A stretch of 64,000 bases of DNA from Pelagibacterium montanilacus (GTDB taxonomy: Bacteria > Pseudomonadota > Alphaproteobacteria > Rhizobiales > Devosiaceae): NCBI RefSeq assembly GCF_003992665.1, contig NZ_RZMX01000059.1, forward strand, positions 289,497 through 353,496, written 5' to 3'. Positions 7,436 to 15,713 of this stretch are shown one piece after another. The notes under the pieces are model-generated. The model worked only from the letters and a program-made list of their open reading frames with translations, ran no database searches and was not told where the DNA came from. A program made the position numbers and the translations under genes. Numbering within the stretch: the first letter of the stretch is position 1; each line of letters opens with the position of its first letter.

Positions 7436-9472
7436 TCAGGCCGCAGGTGTAGCTTTGTCGGACCTGCCCACAGAGCCGGGCTCGATCCGCGCTCCGATGC
7501 CTGCCGTGATACAGGCGTGCCCATCACGCACATAGACGGTCTGGCCCTCGGACCATCCGGTCAGTATGGCCGCACCATAAGCCCCGGCCGGGCCCATGAC
7601 CACGCCCACCGAACGCGTGGGATCCCTGTCGTCGGTGTTGGCAAAGACCAGGCTCCCCGGCTCGATCCGGCGGCTTGCATCGGCGACCAGTGCGAAGACG
7701 GCCTGATCGGGACCATATCGATCCTTGAGGAACGGAGGGTAGGGCGCCTCACCGGACGGCTCGGTCGGCAGGGCCAGTCCGGCGCCTGGAGCCTCGAACC
7801 GGCGCGGCAGCACGCAACGCTCGTCGACGATCACTTCGGTATCGGAGGGCGACAGCAGGCCGGCGACGATGGCCCCGGCGATTTCCGAGGGAGCGAGGAC
7901 GCTCGAGAGCAGGACGGATTCGTCGTGGGCGGACTGCCGCTTGTCCCCGAACACGGAACGTCGGGTCCCTTCATGGAGAGCCGTCAGGCCCGGGCCCTTG
8001 CCCAGATAGGCCGGGGCAAGGCCGCTGCGCTTTGCGGGACTGATATAGGCCTTGTCGTCCGGGGTTTCATAGACCGGATCGATCTGGGGGTCCTCGACGG
8101 CGCGGGTGGTGCCGTCCAGCAGCGTCTCGATGACCGCCTCGCCGCTGTCCCGGCACCCAGACAGACTGCTATATCCGGCCAGCGAGCCCGCGGCCCCGAG
8201 TTCGGGCCTGCCGGTGATCACGAGTTTGCCGGTGCTTTCGGCGAACCGTGCCGATCCCCCGGCCCGGACCCAGAGATCCAGATTGGGCTGCCAGCCGCCC
8301 GAAACGAGAAGGCACTGGCTGACGATCTCGTCCAGGTTGACCGCGCCGAACTGGGCATCGAGCAGCCGGGCCGTCAGCGTGGGATGGGCCCGCCCCGAAC
8401 GGGTGATCTCGGCGATCTGCACCCCCCAGCTGTGCCGGAAGCCATAGGCCTTGCAGAACTCGATGAACCGGGTTTGGGGATTGATGCGGGGGTCGCTGGC
8501 CCGAACGATGGTCTTGCCCTGTTCGAGTCCGAGCAGCGCCAGCCGGTATGCGGCATTGGTGGCGGTGTGCAGATGGGCGCTCTGGCCGATCCAGATGCTG
8601 TAATGGGCCGCCATGCGCCAGGCAAAGCCCGGGGAGAGAACGCCGGGCAGGCGATTCCCGGGGAAAACCGGCACCGTGTCCGAAAGTCCGGTGGCCAGGA
8701 CGATGTGCTTTGCGCGCACCGCAACCCGCTCGGGCCGGGGAACGCCATCCTTGATCGGCACCCGGATCGCCTGGATGGTGCCGTCGCGGATGTCGAAGGC
8801 CTCGGTGCCGGTGAACACCTGGACGTGCCGGGAGCGCGAGACCTCGGCAATGGCCCTGGGGATGGCCTCTTCGGGCGGCGGCTGGCCTTCGGTTCGGCCA
8901 AAGAGCCGTGACAGCCCGCCCAGCGCCATGTCCCTCTCCAACAGCGCAACGCGCAGGCCGCGCTGCGCCGCCGCGAGCGCGGCGGACATGCCCGAAATCC
9001 CGCCGCCGATCACAGCCAGATCGACCTCGATGGTCCGCGCCGCCGGCTCGTCGATCCAGCGCCCGGGAAGCTCGAGCCCCTCGGCGATGTCGTGGTCGAG
9101 CGACCGCCTGCCCCCGCCCATCAGCCGGCTGATCGCCCGCAATGGGCCTGGGCTCCGCTGCTTGCCGATGGTCACGTAGTCGAGCCCGTCGACGGCAGGG
9201 CAGAGGGCAGCAGGCATCGCGAGGTCGGCCCGGGCGGCGTTGCCCGCGAGCGCGATTTCGGGCGCGGTGGTGTCGTCGAGCGCCAGCCGGTGACCGCGAT
9301 GGGTGCCCAGGGTATCGATCCCGTTGGCCAGAAGTGCCGACAGCACGGTGTCCCCGGCAAGCGCAGAGAGCCTTGTTCCGTCGACCGTCAGCGTGATCGG
9401 CATGGATCTGTCCACGAGCGGGTAGGCCAACTCGCGGCCGAGATCGCCGGTGAGCCGATTGGGTTCGGTCAT
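7436..9472 (-). CDS. SoxA/HcnB-like NAD(P)/FAD-dependent oxidoreductase lacking the folate-binding domain
   Basis: A 678-residue protein related to the alpha subunit of heterotetrameric sarcosine oxidase. Residues ~20-100 resemble its N-terminal ferredoxin-like (Fer2_4) fold, without cluster cysteines. An FAD-binding Rossmann motif, VIGGGISGMSAAL, lies near residue 155 and is followed by ALLERD. A long HcnB-like redox region runs to about 560. The last ~90 residues (ADASRRIEPGSLVF to VYVRDG) resemble the terminal barrel of SoxA. SoxA is usually 950-1000 residues, so about 300, corresponding to the GcvT-type folate domain, seem absent. The ATG at 9472 has GAGGAGG upstream and overlaps the stop of the upstream gene (ATGA). 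Substrate unknown. Confidence 0.65.
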   Translation of the reverse strand: MTEPNRLTGDLGRELAYPLVDRSMPITLTVDGTRLSALAGDTVLSALLANGIDTLGTHRGHRLALDDTTAPEIALAGNAARADLAMPAALCPAVDGLDYVTIGKQRSPGPLRAISRLMGGGRRSLDHDIAEGLELPGRWIDEPAARTIEVDLAVIGGGISGMSAALAAAQRGLRVALLERDMALGGLSRLFGRTEGQPPPEEAIPRAIAEVSRSRHVQVFTGTEAFDIRDGTIQAIRVPIKDGVPRPERVAVRAKHIVLATGLSDTVPVFPGNRLPGVLSPGFAWRMAAHYSIWIGQSAHLHTATNAAYRLALLGLEQGKTIVRASDPRINPQTRFIEFCKAYGFRHSWGVQIAEITRSGRAHPTLTARLLDAQFGAVNLDEIVSQCLLVSGGWQPNLDLWVRAGGSARFAESTGKLVITGRPELGAAGSLAGYSSLSGCRDSGEAVIETLLDGTTRAVEDPQIDPVYETPDDKAYISPAKRSGLAPAYLGKGPGLTALHEGTRRSVFGDKRQSAHDESVLLSSVLAPSEIAGAIVAGLLSPSDTEVIVDERCVLPRRFEAPGAGLALPTEPSGEAPYPPFLKDRYGPDQAVFALVADASRRIEPGSLVFANTDDRDPTRSVGVVMGPAGAYGAAILTGWSEGQTVYVRDGHACITAGIGARIEPGSVGRSDKATPAA

Positions 9473-10539
9473 CGCGCCTCCTCCCGTGCCGGCCCGGGAC
9501 GCAGATCGTCGATCGCGGGCGCGCCTTTCGGACGGCGGGCCTGACGGGCGCGGGCCCACTCATCCTCGCGCGCGCTGGCCGAGCCTGCAAGGTGCCTGGC
9601 GATGGTCGGGGCGAGGGCCACATCGAGCGGACCAAGGCCGGTAATCGCGCTGAGCCGGCTCGAAGGCAGGCCTCCGATGGCGGGCGCGCCGTCATGGGTC
9701 ACGAGGTCGGTATATTTGCGGCGACCGACAAGCCGCAGCCCTTCCGCATCCCCGAGCGCAGTGGTGACGCGTTCGGTGGCCCGCCCGTCGTCGTCGGGGG
9801 CATGGACCTGGACGAGGCCGGTGCCCGCGCGGGTCACGGTGACCCCGTGATCGAGATGGATGAACGCGGCCCTGGCTATGCCCCGGTCAGCGCGGCACAG
9901 GAAGGTGACCATGGACCGCGGGGTCGCGATCCGGGAGAGCGACCTGGCCCCCGCATGCGCGGCGATCAGGGCGTCGTCGACAAGGAGTGCCGGCCCGACC
10001 GCTTCGCCGTCGCGCCGCACGATGCCATCGCCCTTCAGCGCGAAACGGCTTTCCTCGCTGACTACGGTAACGCCCTGTTTTTCCAGCCATTCACGGGCCC
10101 GGACGTCCATGATGCTGGAGTTGATCTGCCAGCAATCGTCAAAGACGCAAATCTCCCCGGCCACCGCTTGGTGGGAGGGCTCGGGCCGTGCGGGCAGGCC
10201 GAACCCTGCCGCGCCGTGGCGCATATGGCTCAACCCCAGCGCGGTTCCGGGCGCCTCCGCCGCGATCCGCAGGGCGTCGGTCTCCATGAGTCCGGGGCCG
10301 AACTCCCCGAGCCGGGCAAGGACATGGGCCCGGTTGTCGGCCACCAGCCTGAGCGTTTCGGGCCGGGTGACGGGGCCAAGGGAAAACGATACGGTGCGCG
10401 GCAATCGCTTTCGGCCGAGCTCGGGCGCAAAAAGGGTGACCCGGCGCCGGTGTTCGGACGCCAGAAGCCCCGCAAGAAACACGGCAAACGGGGTCGATCC
10501 GAGAAGGGCAATTGGCTCTGATTGCGATGGGTTAGACAA
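9469..10539 (-). CDS. FAD-dependent oxidoreductase-like partner protein with a degenerate dinucleotide motif
   Basis: A 356-residue protein and first gene of the minus-strand pair; its TGA overlaps the next ATG. The N-terminus (IALLGSTPFAVFLAGLLA, then VTLFAPE) is laid out like the strand-turn-helix-strand of an FAD Rossmann fold. The usual GxGxxG is reduced to GSTPFA, so dinucleotide binding is doubtful or altered. The C-terminal part has the DAO-like ending GGLPSSRLSAITGLGPLDVALAPTIA. It is shorter than sarcosine oxidase beta (~410 residues). Tight coupling suggests it forms a complex with the SoxA-like product. I do not recognise a specific enzyme. A hydrophobic ligand or a structural role for this subunit cannot be excluded. 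Confidence 0.55.
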   Translation of the reverse strand: MSNPSQSEPIALLGSTPFAVFLAGLLASEHRRRVTLFAPELGRKRLPRTVSFSLGPVTRPETLRLVADNRAHVLARLGEFGPGLMETDALRIAAEAPGTALGLSHMRHGAAGFGLPARPEPSHQAVAGEICVFDDCWQINSSIMDVRAREWLEKQGVTVVSEESRFALKGDGIVRRDGEAVGPALLVDDALIAAHAGARSLSRIATPRSMVTFLCRADRGIARAAFIHLDHGVTVTRAGTGLVQVHAPDDDGRATERVTTALGDAEGLRLVGRRKYTDLVTHDGAPAIGGLPSSRLSAITGLGPLDVALAPTIARHLAGSASAREDEWARARQARRPKGAPAIDDLRPGPAREEAR

Positions 10540-10658
10540 GATCAGGCAATCCCGACGCGGCGTGGTGCGGCAAAGCGTCCGGCTCCAACCGCTGCAATTT
10601 TTCCTTGTTTCGCCTATAGAAACCGTAACGAGGTGCTTTTCAAGAGGACGGTGACCGG

Positions 10659-11750
10659 GTGCTCTGGTTGTTCGCAGCCTTTATTGTCGTGGCGTGCTGC
10701 GCCGTGCTGCTGTGGGCCGTGCGCCAGGGCGGTGCGAGCGGAGGCGAAACCGGATTCGAGACGACGCGCGCGTTCTACCGCAGCCAGCTCGAGGGAATCG
10801 ATACCGATCGCACCGGCGGGCGGCTCTCGGACGAGGAGGCAGAGGCGGCGCGCGCCGAGCTTGCGCGCGAATACATCAAGGCCGAGGCGGAGTTCCGCAG
10901 CGCCAACCCCAGTTCGCCACCCCGGCCCGTGATGATCGGCGTGATCGGTCTTGTGGCGGTGGCCAGCCTTGCGCTTTACCTTGCCACGGGACGCGGGGAT
11001 CTGCCCGGTCAGCCGCTCGATGGGCGGACCGAGGTGGCCGAAGCCCAAACCGGCCAGATCGATCTGGCCGCGGCGGTCGCTCAGGTCGAGGCGCGGTTGG
11101 AGCAGAACCCCGACGATGTGCGGGGCTGGATGGCGCTGGGGCCGATCTATATGGAAACCGAGCGCTACGGAGAGGCGGCCAACGCCTACCGGCGCGTGAT
11201 GGCGCTCTCCGATCCCACGGCGGATGTCGAGACCGATCTGGCCGAGGCGCTGATCATGAGCAGTGACGGCGAGGTCACCGACGAAGCGGTGGCGCTGCTG
11301 CGCTCGGCGGCCGAGCGCGACGCGGCCCATGTGCGCTCGCGGTTCTACCTGGCCGGGGAATTGACCCGGCTGGAACACTTCGACGAGGCGGTCGGGCTCT
11401 GGCGCGAACTGCTGGCGATCGCGACGGGCGACGAACCCTGGGTGGCGACGGCGCAGGCCGGGCTGGCTGCAGCCGAGGCCGGCGCTTCGGCCGAAACGCT
11501 GGACCAGCCTACGCCCGATGCGACGAGAGACATCATGATCCGGGGCATGGTAGAAGGGCTCGCCGCCCGGATCGCCCAGGAGGGCGGGTCGCTCGATGAG
11601 TGGATGCAGCTCATCAGGTCGCGCCAGACGCTCGATGGCCCCGAGGCGGCGCTTGCCGATCTCGAGCGCGGCCTTGATGAACTCGATGCGGGCGAGGGGC
11701 AGGCCCTTTCCGACTTTGCCCGCGAACTCGGGCTGGACGTGGAGCAGTGA
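10659..11750 (+). CDS. ccmI: Cytochrome c biogenesis protein CcmI (CycH)
   Basis: A 363-residue inner-membrane protein and first gene of the ccmI-E-F-H operon. It has an N-terminal helix (LWLFAAFIVVACCAVLLWAV), a cytoplasmic segment with the CcmI pattern FYRSQLEGIDTD, and a second helix around 90-110. A periplasmic TPR-rich part follows (about 140-360). CcmI chaperones apocytochrome c and delivers it to the CcmFH ligation complex. The start is GTG at 10659, with AGAGGA about 13 bases upstream. Promoter signals should lie in 10540-10658, shared with the divergent oxidoreductase pair. Length and order match cycHJKL of rhizobia. Confidence 0.92.
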   Translation: MLWLFAAFIVVACCAVLLWAVRQGGASGGETGFETTRAFYRSQLEGIDTDRTGGRLSDEEAEAARAELAREYIKAEAEFRSANPSSPPRPVMIGVIGLVAVASLALYLATGRGDLPGQPLDGRTEVAEAQTGQIDLAAAVAQVEARLEQNPDDVRGWMALGPIYMETERYGEAANAYRRVMALSDPTADVETDLAEALIMSSDGEVTDEAVALLRSAAERDAAHVRSRFYLAGELTRLEHFDEAVGLWRELLAIATGDEPWVATAQAGLAAAEAGASAETLDQPTPDATRDIMIRGMVEGLAARIAQEGGSLDEWMQLIRSRQTLDGPEAALADLERGLDELDAGEGQALSDFARELGLDVEQ

Positions 11751-11757
11751 TGTGGCA

Positions 11758-12237
11758 ATGACACGCAAGCAGAAGCGGCTTTCGGTGATCGGGGGGCTGG
11801 CCGTCGTTCTGGCGCTTTCCGCGACGCTGGTGCTGACCGCGCTCCGCGATCAGGTGGTGTTCTTTTATTCACCCAGCGAGATCGCAGAGCAGGGCGTGGA
11901 GCCGGGCGTGGCCATCCGGATCGGCGGACTGGTCGCCGACGGCTCCTGGTCGCTGGACGGGGAGGTCAACGCCTTCACCGTAACGGACGGCCAGACGGCA
12001 ATCCCTGCGCGCTATGAGGGCATTCTCCCCGACCTGTTCCGCGAAGGGCAGGGCGTGGTCGCCGAAGGGGCGCTCCTGCCCGATGGCAGCTTCCTGGCGT
12101 CCAACGTCCTGGCCAAGCATGACGAGAATTACCTGCCCCGCGAGGTCGCCGATACGCTGCGGACCCAGGGCGTCTGGCAAGGCGAGGGTGACGGTGAAAG
12201 CGTCGGCTATGGTCCGGATGGGGGGAGCCAGCCTTGA
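11758..12237 (+). CDS. ccmE: Cytochrome c maturation protein CcmE (heme chaperone, CycJ)
   Basis: A 159-residue periplasmic heme chaperone anchored by one N-terminal helix (LSVIGGLAVVLALSATLVL). It has the OB-fold core and the heme attachment motif AKHDENYLPREV, in which the His binds heme covalently and the Tyr ligates iron. It receives heme from CcmC and passes it to CcmF. The start at 11758 lies 7 bases after the ccmI stop. The reading frame runs upstream into ccmI, but this ATG gives the usual family length. The stop TGA at 12235-12237 overlaps the TTG start of ccmF. No ccmABCD genes are in the window, as is common in this order. Confidence 0.93.
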   Translation: MTRKQKRLSVIGGLAVVLALSATLVLTALRDQVVFFYSPSEIAEQGVEPGVAIRIGGLVADGSWSLDGEVNAFTVTDGQTAIPARYEGILPDLFREGQGVVAEGALLPDGSFLASNVLAKHDENYLPREVADTLRTQGVWQGEGDGESVGYGPDGGSQP

Positions 12238-14213
12238 TCGTCGAACTGGGACATTTCGCGCTGGTTCTCGCCTGCGTTCTGGCGCTGGCGCAGGCCGCTG
12301 TCGGGTTCGTCTACTGGCGCGATGGCGGCGCGACGGCGCGCTTTGTCAGTCATGCGGCGGTCATGCAGTTTCTGCTGGTGGGCCTCGCCTTCGCCGCGCT
12401 GGTGCACGCCTTCATGGTTTCGGATTTCTCGGTCCAGCTCGCGGTCGAGCACTCCCATTCGCTTCAGCCGGCACTCTATAAATTCACCAGTGTCTGGGGC
12501 AATCACGAAGGCTCCATGCTGTTGTTCGTTTTGATCCTCGTGCTGTTCGGCGCCGCAGTGGCCAGCCGGGGCCGATCGCTCCCGCACGATCTGCGCACGC
12601 TGGTGCTCTCGTGCCAGGGCTTGATGGTCGCCGCCTTCTCGGCTTTCGTGCTGTTCACCTCCAACCCTTTCTGGCGTCTCGATCCTGCGCCCCGGGACGG
12701 CACCGAGCTCAACCCGGTGCTCCAGGATATCGGGCTGGCGATCCACCCCCCGATGCTCTATCTCGGCTATGTCGGCTTCTCGATCTGCTTTTCGTTTGCC
12801 ATCGCAGCCCTGATCTCGGGCCGGATCGATGGCGCATGGGCGCGCTGGGTGCGCCCCTGGACGCTGGCGAGCTGGGCGTTCCTGACGCTCGGCATCGCCA
12901 TGGGATCGTACTGGGCCTATTACGAGCTGGGCTGGGGCGGCTGGTGGTTCTGGGATCCGGTGGAAAACGCCAGCTTCCTGCCCTGGCTGTCGGGCACCGC
13001 GCTTCTCCATTCCGCGATCGTCATGGAAAAGCGCAATGCGCTCAAGATCTGGACGATCTTTCTCGCCATCATCACGTTCTCGCTGAGCCTTCTGGGCACC
13101 TTCCTCGTGCGCTCGGGCATTCTGACCTCGGTGCACTCGTTCGCGTCCGACCCGACTCGGGGCACCGTGATCCTCGCCATGCTCGCCGTGCTGATCGGTT
13201 CGGCGTTCGCGCTTTTCGCCCTGCGCGCCTCGGCGCTGCGCAGCGGCGGGCTGTTCGCTCCGGTCAGCCGGGAAGGCGCGCTGATCCTCAACAACCTTTT
13301 CCTCTCGACCGCAACGGCCGGGGTGCTGGTGGGCACGCTCTATCCGCTGGTTCTCGAGAGCCTGACCGGCGCCCGGATCACGGTGGGCGCGCCGTTCTTC
13401 GATCTGACCTTCGGAGCACTGATGGTGCCCTTGCTGCTCCTGATTCCCTTCGGACCTTTCCTTGCCTGGAAGCGTGCCGACCTCGTGTGCGTGGTCCAGA
13501 GGCTCACCGGGGCGCTGATCGCCACGGCGATCATCTCCATCCTCGTTTTCGCATTCATGGGCTTTCCCATGACCCTCGCCCCGCTCGGGCTGGCGATCGG
13601 CATCTGGGTGATGGTCGGCGCGGTGGCCGAGGTGGCGGACCGGGCCAATCTCGGGCGCGTTGCGCCGGGCGAAAGCTGGCGGCGCGTCAGGGGCATGCCG
13701 CGTACGGTCTGGTCGACGGCCATGGCCCATTTCGGTGTGGGGGTGATGGTAGTGGGCGTGGTTTGCGCGACCGCGTTCGAGACCGAAATCGTCACCTCCA
13801 TGCAGGCCGGGGACCAATTCGAGGTCGCCGGGTATACGGTCACCTATTCGGGCGAGCGTGCCATCGAAGGCCCCAACTACGCCGCCGACCAGGGCGAGTT
13901 CGTGGTCGACGCCCCCTGGTTCTGGCCCACGCGCACGGTCACCTCTGAAAGACGGGTCTATGTGGTTTCCCAGACCCCAACCACCGAGGCGGGCATTCTG
14001 ACGTACGGGTTCACCCAGGTTTACGTCCAGTTCGGCGAGCGTTTTGCCGAAGGCGGGCGGGTCGTGCGGCTCTGGCACAAGCCCAATGTGGTCCTGATCT
14101 GGCTGGGTGCGCTGATCATGGCGGTGGGGGCGTTCGTCTCTCTGACAGACCGCCGCATCCGCATCGGTGCACCGCGCACCGCCCGCGGTGAGCAGCGGGG
14201 GGCCTCGGCATGA
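12234..14213 (+). CDS. ccmF: Heme lyase CcmF (CycK)
   Basis: A 659-residue polytopic membrane protein with about 14-15 hydrophobic segments. The tryptophan-rich WWD-type heme-handling loop appears as WGGWWFWDPVENASFLPWL near residue 230. CcmF takes heme from CcmE and, with CcmH and CcmI, ligates it to the CxxCH motif of apocytochromes in the periplasm. The start is TTG at 12234, overlapping the ccmE stop; a GGGGGA stretch just upstream supports it. The stop overlaps the ATG of ccmH at 14210. Length matches the family. A large antisense reading frame across this gene is a composition artefact. Confidence 0.95.
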   Translation: MIVELGHFALVLACVLALAQAAVGFVYWRDGGATARFVSHAAVMQFLLVGLAFAALVHAFMVSDFSVQLAVEHSHSLQPALYKFTSVWGNHEGSMLLFVLILVLFGAAVASRGRSLPHDLRTLVLSCQGLMVAAFSAFVLFTSNPFWRLDPAPRDGTELNPVLQDIGLAIHPPMLYLGYVGFSICFSFAIAALISGRIDGAWARWVRPWTLASWAFLTLGIAMGSYWAYYELGWGGWWFWDPVENASFLPWLSGTALLHSAIVMEKRNALKIWTIFLAIITFSLSLLGTFLVRSGILTSVHSFASDPTRGTVILAMLAVLIGSAFALFALRASALRSGGLFAPVSREGALILNNLFLSTATAGVLVGTLYPLVLESLTGARITVGAPFFDLTFGALMVPLLLLIPFGPFLAWKRADLVCVVQRLTGALIATAIISILVFAFMGFPMTLAPLGLAIGIWVMVGAVAEVADRANLGRVAPGESWRRVRGMPRTVWSTAMAHFGVGVMVVGVVCATAFETEIVTSMQAGDQFEVAGYTVTYSGERAIEGPNYAADQGEFVVDAPWFWPTRTVTSERRVYVVSQTPTTEAGILTYGFTQVYVQFGERFAEGGRVVRLWHKPNVVLIWLGALIMAVGAFVSLTDRRIRIGAPRTARGEQRGASA

Positions 14214-14686
14214 GAGCGCTGTTTCGTGCCTTTTGCATGGCGCTCGTGCTGCTGGTCTCGGCGACGGCGGCCCCGGCCGTCTCGCCCGACGAGTTGCTGG
14301 AGGATCCCGTTCTCGAGACCCGCGCCCGGGCAATTTCGGCCAATCTGCGCTGCATGGTGTGCCAGAACCAGTCCATCGACGATTCCGACGCCGAGCTGGC
14401 GCGCGATCTGCGCCTTCTGGTGCGCGAGCGGCTGGTGGCGGGCGATACCGACACCGAGGTGATCGACTACATTGTGGCACGATACGGCGAGTTCGTGCTG
14501 CTCCAGCCGGTGATGGCCCTGCACACCATCGTGCTGTGGGCCGCAGCGCCCGTGATCCTGGTGATCGGGCTTGTCGCCGTCTTCATTGGCGTGCGGCGAA
14601 GGCGGCAGGATGCAGGGGCTGGCACAAGGCCCCGGGGGCTCTCCCGCGACGAGCGCAAGGCGCTCGATAAGCTCTCCGGCCAGTAA
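14210..14686 (+). CDS. ccmH: Cytochrome c biogenesis protein CcmH (CycL)
   Basis: A 158-residue periplasmic thiol-oxidoreductase. It has a signal peptide (ALFRAFCMALVLLVSATAAPA), the family signature LRCMVCQNQSIDDSDA with the redox CxxC pair, and a C-terminal anchor helix around 105-128 followed by a basic tail. It reduces the disulfide of apocytochrome c before heme attachment by CcmF. It overlaps ccmF by four bases (ATGA). It is last in the operon; an imperfect inverted repeat lies at 14703-14727, 17 bases after the stop. Confidence 0.95.
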   Translation: MRALFRAFCMALVLLVSATAAPAVSPDELLEDPVLETRARAISANLRCMVCQNQSIDDSDAELARDLRLLVRERLVAGDTDTEVIDYIVARYGEFVLLQPVMALHTIVLWAAAPVILVIGLVAVFIGVRRRRQDAGAGTRPRGLSRDERKALDKLSGQ

Positions 14687-14702
14687 TCGCGCCAGCGCAT
14701 GC

Positions 14703-14727
14703 CCGGTTCTGATTGGATCAGAGCCGG
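14703..14727 (+). repeat. Inverted repeat after the ccm operon
   Basis: The 11-base arms CCGGTTCTGAT and ATCAGAGCCGG differ at one pair and flank a 3-base loop. The TTCTGATT/ATCAGA core recurs in the palindrome at 43317-43339, so it may be a trimmed copy of the same repeat family. It could terminate ccm transcription, although no T-run follows. The rest of 14687-14820 shows nothing else I can support. Confidence 0.45.
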
Positions 14728-14820
14728 AGCGGGGGCTTCTCGCATACAGAACGGGCCCTCGCGGTATCAGACTTCACAAACTGGCCGCGCGTGGCTACGC
14801 GAACTCCCGGAGGGTCCCCG

Positions 14821-15576
14821 ATGGTCGAGTTTGCGCAGTATCTGCCCGATGGCGTGGGGCCCTGGCTCGCGCTCAGCCTCGTTCTGGTCAGCTTCATGAC
14901 CTCCGCTATCACGGGGGCCTTCGGGCTGGGCGGTGGCATGCTGCTCCTCGCGGTGCTGGCCATAGTCTTCAATCCCGCAGTCGTGGTGCCGCTTCATGGG
15001 GGCATCCAGCTCGGCTCCAACACCTCGCGCGCTTTCCTTCTTCGTCACTTCATCCAGTGGAACGTGATCTTCTGGATATGCCTGGGGTCAATTCTGGGCA
15101 CCATCATCGGGGGCTCGCTGGCCGTGAGCATGCCCGAAGCCCTGTTCCGGGGCGCCATCGCGGCCTTCATCCTCTACAGCGCATGGGGGCCGCAGCCCAA
15201 GGTCTCCGCACGCGGGCCCGTCGCCAACTTCATTGCCGGCACGGTGATCGCGGCACTGGGGATGATCTTCGGTGCGGTCGGCCCGCTGCTGGCCAATTTC
15301 CTGCGTTTTCTGGGCGATCGCCGGGAGCTGGTGGCCACGCATGCGGCGATCGTCACCGTGTCCCACCTGGCCAAGGTGGTGACATTCACCGCGCTGGGGT
15401 TCGCGTTCGCCGCCTTCGTGCCCCTGATGATCGCGATGGTCGCTGCCGGCTTTGTCGGCACCTGGGCCGGCACCCGGTTCCTCCACCGCATGCCCGAAGC
15501 GGCGTTCCGGATCGGGCTCAAGATCATGCTGACGGTGATCGCACTCGGGCTTTTGCGCCAGTCGATCTGGGGCTGA
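14821..15576 (+). CDS. TauE/SafE-family membrane exporter
   Basis: A 251-residue inner-membrane protein with about eight hydrophobic segments. The typical opening of the TauE/SafE family is seen (SAITGAFGLGGGMLLLAVLA), with a second half that mirrors the first (IFGAVGPLLANFLR). The family exports sulfite, sulfoacetate or related organosulfur anions and takes part in taurine-type metabolism in some members. The ATG at 14821 follows GGAGGG by 6 bases; a longer frame from 14713 is unsupported. It stands alone between the ccm operon and degP. The substrate cannot be read from the sequence. Confidence 0.85.
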   Translation: MVEFAQYLPDGVGPWLALSLVLVSFMTSAITGAFGLGGGMLLLAVLAIVFNPAVVVPLHGGIQLGSNTSRAFLLRHFIQWNVIFWICLGSILGTIIGGSLAVSMPEALFRGAIAAFILYSAWGPQPKVSARGPVANFIAGTVIAALGMIFGAVGPLLANFLRFLGDRRELVATHAAIVTVSHLAKVVTFTALGFAFAAFVPLMIAMVAAGFVGTWAGTRFLHRMPEAAFRIGLKIMLTVIALGLLRQSIWG

Positions 15577-15713
15577 AATCCCAGGCGTTGCGGGCGCATG
15601 CCTGGCCCTGAAACCGGCCCTTACCAAGATTTAATGTGAACGACACTGTGCGGAAAGGCGTAACACCCTAGATAAAACCGCGAGCTCCCCTATCCGAGCC
15701 AAAGAGGAAATCC

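Noticed and set aside
7517..8911. Plus-strand frame opposite the SoxA-like gene
   Set aside because: No SD or domains; the minus-strand gene has a Rossmann motif and a coupled start.
12207..14480. Long open frame on the minus strand across ccmF/ccmH
   Set aside because: It mirrors the real genes in a high-GC region, with Arg/His/Gly-rich low-complexity translation and no domain; the plus-strand genes are certain.
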